Below are positions 53,923-57,107 of a stretch of DNA of 57,107 nt, one piece after another. Under the pieces are notes generated by a model that saw nothing but the letters and a program-made list of their open reading frames with translations, was not told the DNA's origin and made no database searches. Numbering within the stretch: the first letter of the stretch is position 1; each line of letters starts with the position of its first letter. The stretch lies in NCBI RefSeq assembly GCF_022179065.1, contig NZ_BPQD01000026.1, positions 1 through 57,107 on the forward strand, in the 5' to 3' direction. This DNA comes from Methylobacterium adhaesivum. GTDB taxonomy: Bacteria; Pseudomonadota; Alphaproteobacteria; Rhizobiales; Beijerinckiaceae. The translations under genes were made by a program, and so were the position numbers.

Positions 53923-54264
53923 TCAGAGATCGGGTTCGTTGAGGACGTAGGGGCCGATTTCACTCTGCAGATCGATGCGCGTTCCAGCTTGGCCCGCCAT
54001 CACCTCGTCCACGACGATGACCGGGATGCCGGCATGGCGCATCTGCTCGCGCAGGCGCTCCGACAACGCGGCGTAGGCGGGATCGCGGGAGGATGTCTGA
54101 AGCAGGACGGCGGCCGGGCGCGCGATCACAGCGAGCACGTCCTGCGCGGCCTCCAGGGAAGCCGTGACACTGGCATAGCCGAGCTCAGCGAGCTCCGCGG
54201 CCAGCGAACGGTCGATGGCGCGGTGGCCATCATCGACAACGAGAACCTGTTGCAGCGCACCCAT
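53923..54264 (-). CDS. Degenerate receiver-domain protein
   Basis: The 113-residue product folds like a CheY receiver: VLVVDDGHRAIDRSLAAEL supplies strand 1 and the acidic pair, and the spacing of the following strands (AAVLLQTSS, IPVIVVDEV) matches. The phospho-acceptor Asp is replaced by Gln (LLQT instead of LLDx), and no conserved Thr/Lys switch pair is seen. It is therefore a pseudo-receiver that cannot be phosphorylated in the usual way, although the acidic pair is kept. ATG at 54264 is chosen because it opens the receiver fold; the ribosome-binding site is weak and the frame runs further upstream. It is convergent with mfd. Confidence 0.68.
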   Translation of the reverse strand: MGALQQVLVVDDGHRAIDRSLAAELAELGYASVTASLEAAQDVLAVIARPAAVLLQTSSRDPAYAALSERLREQMRHAGIPVIVVDEVMAGQAGTRIDLQSEIGPYVLNEPDL

Positions 54265-54433
54265 GAGCGTCAGCGGTAATCCATCCCTCGTCCCATGGAA
54301 AGGGACCCGTGTGACAACACACATGACGGGATTTGGTTCGCCGGCGCGAAAAGAAGGACTTTCGTAACGTTTGATCGGTTGAAAGCCCATCGGGCGGGTA
54401 TCGATCCCTCATCGATCACATTGGAAAAATTCT

Positions 54434-54445
54434 ACAAGCGCTTGT
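54434..54445. promoter_or_regulatory. 12-bp palindrome in the AT-rich spacer upstream of the pseudo-receiver
   Basis: ACAAGCGCTTGT is a perfect palindrome inside a 293-bp, markedly AT-rich spacer (54265-54557) between two minus-strand genes. The spacer should hold the promoter of the pseudo-receiver gene; the palindrome is about 170 bp upstream of that start. Short palindromes occur by chance, so confidence is low. Confidence 0.3.
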
Positions 54446-54557
54446 TGCAAAACGGAAATTTACAAATCTTCAGCGATTCGTTCACCCGTCCGCAAAACAA
54501 ACTTCGATTTTATGACGATTCGCGTCCGTTTCCGCCCGGAGGAGCGCTGCGGTGGCG

Positions 54558-55913
54558 TTAATCGCGGACGATCTGCGTGGCGCGGTCGGCCTCGACGAGG
54601 GTTCGGAAAGGCGAGGGCATCCACTCGTCGATGAAATCCGGCTGGGGGATGCCGCGCTGCAGCGCTCCCGCGTGACAGGCGCGACCGCGGAAGGCGAGGG
54701 CGCCGTCGGGATCGCGGCGCAGGCTCATCAGGGTCGACAGGGGATTGGCGCGCTCGGGTGCCGCCAGGATCAGGGCGACGTCGCCATCGGGGCGCGCTCC
54801 CGTGAGCAGCGCCGTCTCCTCGAAGGCGACCACGTCGATCACCGTGGCCCCGTGCGATCGCGGGGAGAGCCGGTGCGGCGGCAAGCGGGCCGGGGCGCGG
54901 TGGGCCAGGACGATGCTGGCCACGGTCGCGGGGAGGCGGCTCGCGGCGAGATTGGCCTCCAAGGGCGCCGGCACCACGAGGTGAGTCGTCACCGGCCGTG
55001 CCAGGGCTTCGGCGAAGCGCGCCGCGTCGAACATCGGCAGGGGTTCGAAGCTCGCACCCGCCATCAGGGCGGCGCCGAGGCCGGTGACGAGGCCGCGCAG
55101 ATCGCTGCCCGGCAGGAGGGTGAGGAGGCGGTCGCCCGGTGCCATCCGGGCGGTGACGCAATGGGCGGCGATGGCCGCCGTGAGGGCCTCGACGGAGCGG
55201 TGCATCGGCCGGGCGGGATCGCCGCCGGCGAAGGTCACGACACCACCCGGTCCCGGAGCGAAAGCCCCTCCGGGCCGCTCGACCACCATGGCGTCGAGGT
55301 TGATCACCCCATCGGGCACGTCCGGCCCGAAGGACGCGAGGTAACGCAGGCCGAAATACCGCGCGGCCACCCGGCGCATACGCTCGGCCGGACGGGCCGT
55401 GCCGAAACGCGATTGGGTCAGGACCGCGCTGATGCCGGCGGCCTGGACGGCGGCGACGAGGCCGTCCTCGTCGAGGAGGGCGGGCAGGAGCACCGGCACG
55501 TGGCCGGCCGCTTCCACCGACAGGATGGCGAGCGCGGCCTCGACGCCGTCCGATACGGCGACGCCGATCCGGCTCTCCGTCGGCAGGCGCCAGCCGCACA
55601 GGCCGCCAGCGAGGCGCGCCACGATCTCGGCCGCCGTCCCGTACGTCCAGACGATGGCCGGCCGGCCGCTCCAACCGGGCTTGCCCGGCGGATCCACGAG
55701 GGCGATGCGCTGCGGGTGGGCGTGGGCGGTGGCGGCCAGGAGAGCGCACAGGCGCTGCGCGCGCAAGGGGAGGCCGGGTGCATCGGCCGCTGGACCCGGA
55801 GGGCCCGCGTCCGGGCTCACCAGGGCGGGACGGGGCGGGGCCGGGGAGCGAGGCGCGGTGGCCTCGGTCGCGAAGCCCGATGGGGGGGATGAGATGGCTT
55901 GCTGCGCCGACAC
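54558..55913 (-). CDS. Degenerate AMP-dependent synthetase/ligase-like protein
   Basis: The 451-residue protein follows the N-terminal plan of acyl-adenylate-forming (ANL) ligases: ARLAGGLCGWRLPTESRIGVAVSDGVEAALAIL near residues 95-130 matches the usual GV.x.GDRVA..L region. Where the phosphate-binding TSGTTGxPKG loop belongs, the sequence reads VTFAGGDPARPMHRS. No YxxTE or RxGD motif is evident. The small C-terminal domain with the catalytic Lys appears to be missing. It is probably a catalytically inactive homologue or a divergent binding protein. The first 50 residues are Ala/Pro-rich. It is divergent from the IalB-family gene. Family assignment is by overall layout only. Confidence 0.6.
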   Translation of the reverse strand: MSAQQAISSPPSGFATEATAPRSPAPPRPALVSPDAGPPGPAADAPGLPLRAQRLCALLAATAHAHPQRIALVDPPGKPGWSGRPAIVWTYGTAAEIVARLAGGLCGWRLPTESRIGVAVSDGVEAALAILSVEAAGHVPVLLPALLDEDGLVAAVQAAGISAVLTQSRFGTARPAERMRRVAARYFGLRYLASFGPDVPDGVINLDAMVVERPGGAFAPGPGGVVTFAGGDPARPMHRSVEALTAAIAAHCVTARMAPGDRLLTLLPGSDLRGLVTGLGAALMAGASFEPLPMFDAARFAEALARPVTTHLVVPAPLEANLAASRLPATVASIVLAHRAPARLPPHRLSPRSHGATVIDVVAFEETALLTGARPDGDVALILAAPERANPLSTLMSLRRDPDGALAFRGRACHAGALQRGIPQPDFIDEWMPSPFRTLVEADRATQIVRD

Positions 55914-56283
55914 GTGCGCTTAAACTCCCGCTGCCCTCCTTTCATGAAGGTTTAAGGTTAATCCGGCCTTAAGAGGCAGGCCCGATCGACCCATTGGACG
56001 GCCCGAACCGGGCCGGTGTCATGTCTTCGCCGCATTCCGGAGGAAAGCAGGCCGCGCAATCGTTCGGGCGAGATCGGGACCCTCCCGATATCCCGGCGTG
56101 GGGCTTCGAGCCGGCCAGGGCCGGGTTCGTCGTCACCGTCCGGTTTCGCGTTCGAGCACCCACCGGGACCCCCTGTCCCGGTCGCGAGTCCGCAACACGC
56201 CAAATTCGCCCGCGCCGAGTCCATTCACGCGACGCCAAGTTCGTTGAATTCCAAGTTCGTTGAATTCCAAGGGGTCTGACCTG
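55914..56283. other. Divergent promoter region upstream of the IalB-family gene
   Basis: These 370 bp hold no supported gene. They should contain promoters for both flanking genes. The left end has an AT-richer stretch (about 55920-55975) that suits the minus-strand promoter, and the right end carries two 16-bp tandem repeats at 56235-56266. Confidence 0.5.
56235..56266 (+). repeat. Two 16-bp tandem repeats before the IalB-family gene
   Basis: CCAAGTTCGTTGAATT occurs twice in immediate succession, followed by a third partial CCAA. The run ends 17 bp before the ATG at 56284, so it lies in the untranslated leader or overlaps the promoter. It could be a regulator site or slippage product. Confidence 0.7.
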
Positions 56284-57045
56284 ATGTCCTTCGCCAACCG
56301 TCCCGCGCGCCCGCTGCGCATCGCCGCGTTCCTCGCCCTGGCGGGTCTTGCCGGACCGGCGCTCGCGCAGAACCCGAAGGCCAAGCCGGCGGCCCCGACG
56401 GCTCCCGCGCCAGCGGCTCCGGCCGCGCCCGCCGCAGGTGGCATGGCGCAGCAGCAGACCGGTCCTCAGACCGTCAACGTGAAGTCCGAGCCGTCCCAGA
56501 CCGAGTGGACCAAGGTCTGCGGCAAGGATCAGGCGAGCGCCACGGACGTCTGCTACACCACCCGCGACTTCGTCTCCGACCAGGGCCAGCCCGTGCTCGC
56601 CGTCGCCGTCTACGACATGAAGAACGCCCAGCAGAGCGTGCGCGTGGTGCGCTACCTGCTGCCGCTCGGCCTGCTCCTGTCGCCGGGCATCCGCTTCACC
56701 GTCGACGGCCAGCAGGCGACGGCGGGCAAGTTCGCCGTCTGCTTCCCCAACGGCTGCTTCGCCGAGGCCGGCGGCGTGAGCAACGACGTCGTCAACGCGA
56801 TGAAGAAGGGCACCACCCTCAACGTCAGCGTCCAGAACCAGACCCAGCGCGAGGTCACCTTCGCGGTCCCGCTCGCCGGCTTCGGTAAGGCCTTCGACGG
56901 CCCGGCCATCGATCCGAAGGTGCTGGAAGAGCAGCAGAAGAAGCTCCAGTCCGAGCTGGAGAAGCGCAGCGACGACATGCGCAAGAAGCTCGAGCAGCAG
57001 AACGCGGCCGGTGCCGCCGCCCCGGCCACGGCGCCCAAGCCCTGA
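56284..57045 (+). CDS. Invasion-associated locus B (IalB) family exported protein
   Basis: The 253-residue protein has a signal peptide (about 1-29, cleavage after PALAQ), then an Ala/Pro linker, then the IalB domain. The domain shows WTKVCGKDQ, CYTTRDF, VRVVRYLLPLGLLLSPGIRFTVDG and CFPNGCFAE, with paired cysteines for disulfides. The C-terminal 50 residues are a charged coiled-coil-like helix (LEEQQKKLQSELEKRSDDM) with an Ala/Pro tail. The family is general in Hyphomicrobiales, and the name does not imply virulence here. ATG at 56284 begins the signal peptide. Confidence 0.92.
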   Translation: MSFANRPARPLRIAAFLALAGLAGPALAQNPKAKPAAPTAPAPAAPAAPAAGGMAQQQTGPQTVNVKSEPSQTEWTKVCGKDQASATDVCYTTRDFVSDQGQPVLAVAVYDMKNAQQSVRVVRYLLPLGLLLSPGIRFTVDGQQATAGKFAVCFPNGCFAEAGGVSNDVVNAMKKGTTLNVSVQNQTQREVTFAVPLAGFGKAFDGPAIDPKVLEEQQKKLQSELEKRSDDMRKKLEQQNAAGAAAPATAPKP

Positions 57046-57053
57046 TCCCACCC

Positions 57054-57078
57054 CCGATCGTGGCCCGGCCACGATCGG
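57054..57078 (+). terminator. Hairpin after the IalB-family gene
   Basis: Perfect 12-bp arms CCGATCGTGGCC and GGCCACGATCGG surround a single base, so in RNA a few central pairs would open into a loop. It starts 9 bp after the stop. No T-tract follows. Confidence 0.65.
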
Positions 57079-57107
57079 ATCGACATCCAGACGAGAAAGG
57101 CCGGGCG

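Overview
The window looks like chromosomal DNA of a pigmented, high-GC alphaproteobacterium of the order Hyphomicrobiales, most likely Methylobacterium or a close relative. The pointers are a clear bacteriochlorophyll synthase gene (bchG), an invasion-associated-locus-B family protein, a periplasmic glucan pair (mdoG/mdoH), and an alphaproteobacterial-type block glmU-glmS ... DUF502, recG, sdhE, mfd. No transposase, integrase, phage gene, CRISPR array or rRNA gene was found. One tRNA gene, tRNA-Ser(UGA), is present.

Layout. The left edge (38-66) carries a strong promoter-like site that reads out of the window. It is followed by a pentapeptide-repeat channel-like protein (553-1992) and a large hybrid histidine kinase (2068-5037). 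A conspicuously AT-rich orphan gene (5408-5935) and a palindromic repeat element (6165-6289) come next. Then come a stand-alone receiver with an AI-2E family transporter (6310-8713), an FAD oxidoreductase divergent from bchG (9335-11880), a small secreted protein, and a glutamate/aspartate-type ABC transporter lacking its binding protein (12889-15160).

From about 16.4 to 33.6 kb lies a purine salvage and degradation island. It holds a molybdenum hydroxylase of the xanthine dehydrogenase family (16417-19982), a Tat-exported acetamidase/formamidase, uricase, a xanthine/urate permease, and a UraD-hydroxyisourate hydrolase fusion. It also holds a six-gene minus-strand operon (26343-33571): a Tsx-like outer-membrane channel, 8-oxoguanine deaminase, a nucleoside-type ABC transporter (one ATPase, two permeases) and a BMP-family binding protein. 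The set suggests uptake across both membranes, deamination or oxidation to urate, and urate ring opening. Two features are unexpected: the UraD half of the fusion has lost its catalytic His/Glu segment, and the Mo-protein has Gln where xanthine dehydrogenases have their purine-binding Glu. Three small exported proteins sharing a PAG-x4-TAPGG core are scattered through the same island.

The right part (34.2-57.1 kb) is mostly housekeeping: tRNA-Ser, mdoG/mdoH, glmU, and glmS with a long structured leader. It continues with a ribbon-helix-helix regulator with its own palindrome and a PHB-depolymerase-like esterase, DUF502, a PAS-GGDEF-EAL protein, recG, sdhE and mfd. It ends with a degenerate receiver, a degenerate acyl-adenylate-ligase-like protein and an IalB-family protein.

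All assignments rest on reading the sequence and remembered family features; no database search was run.
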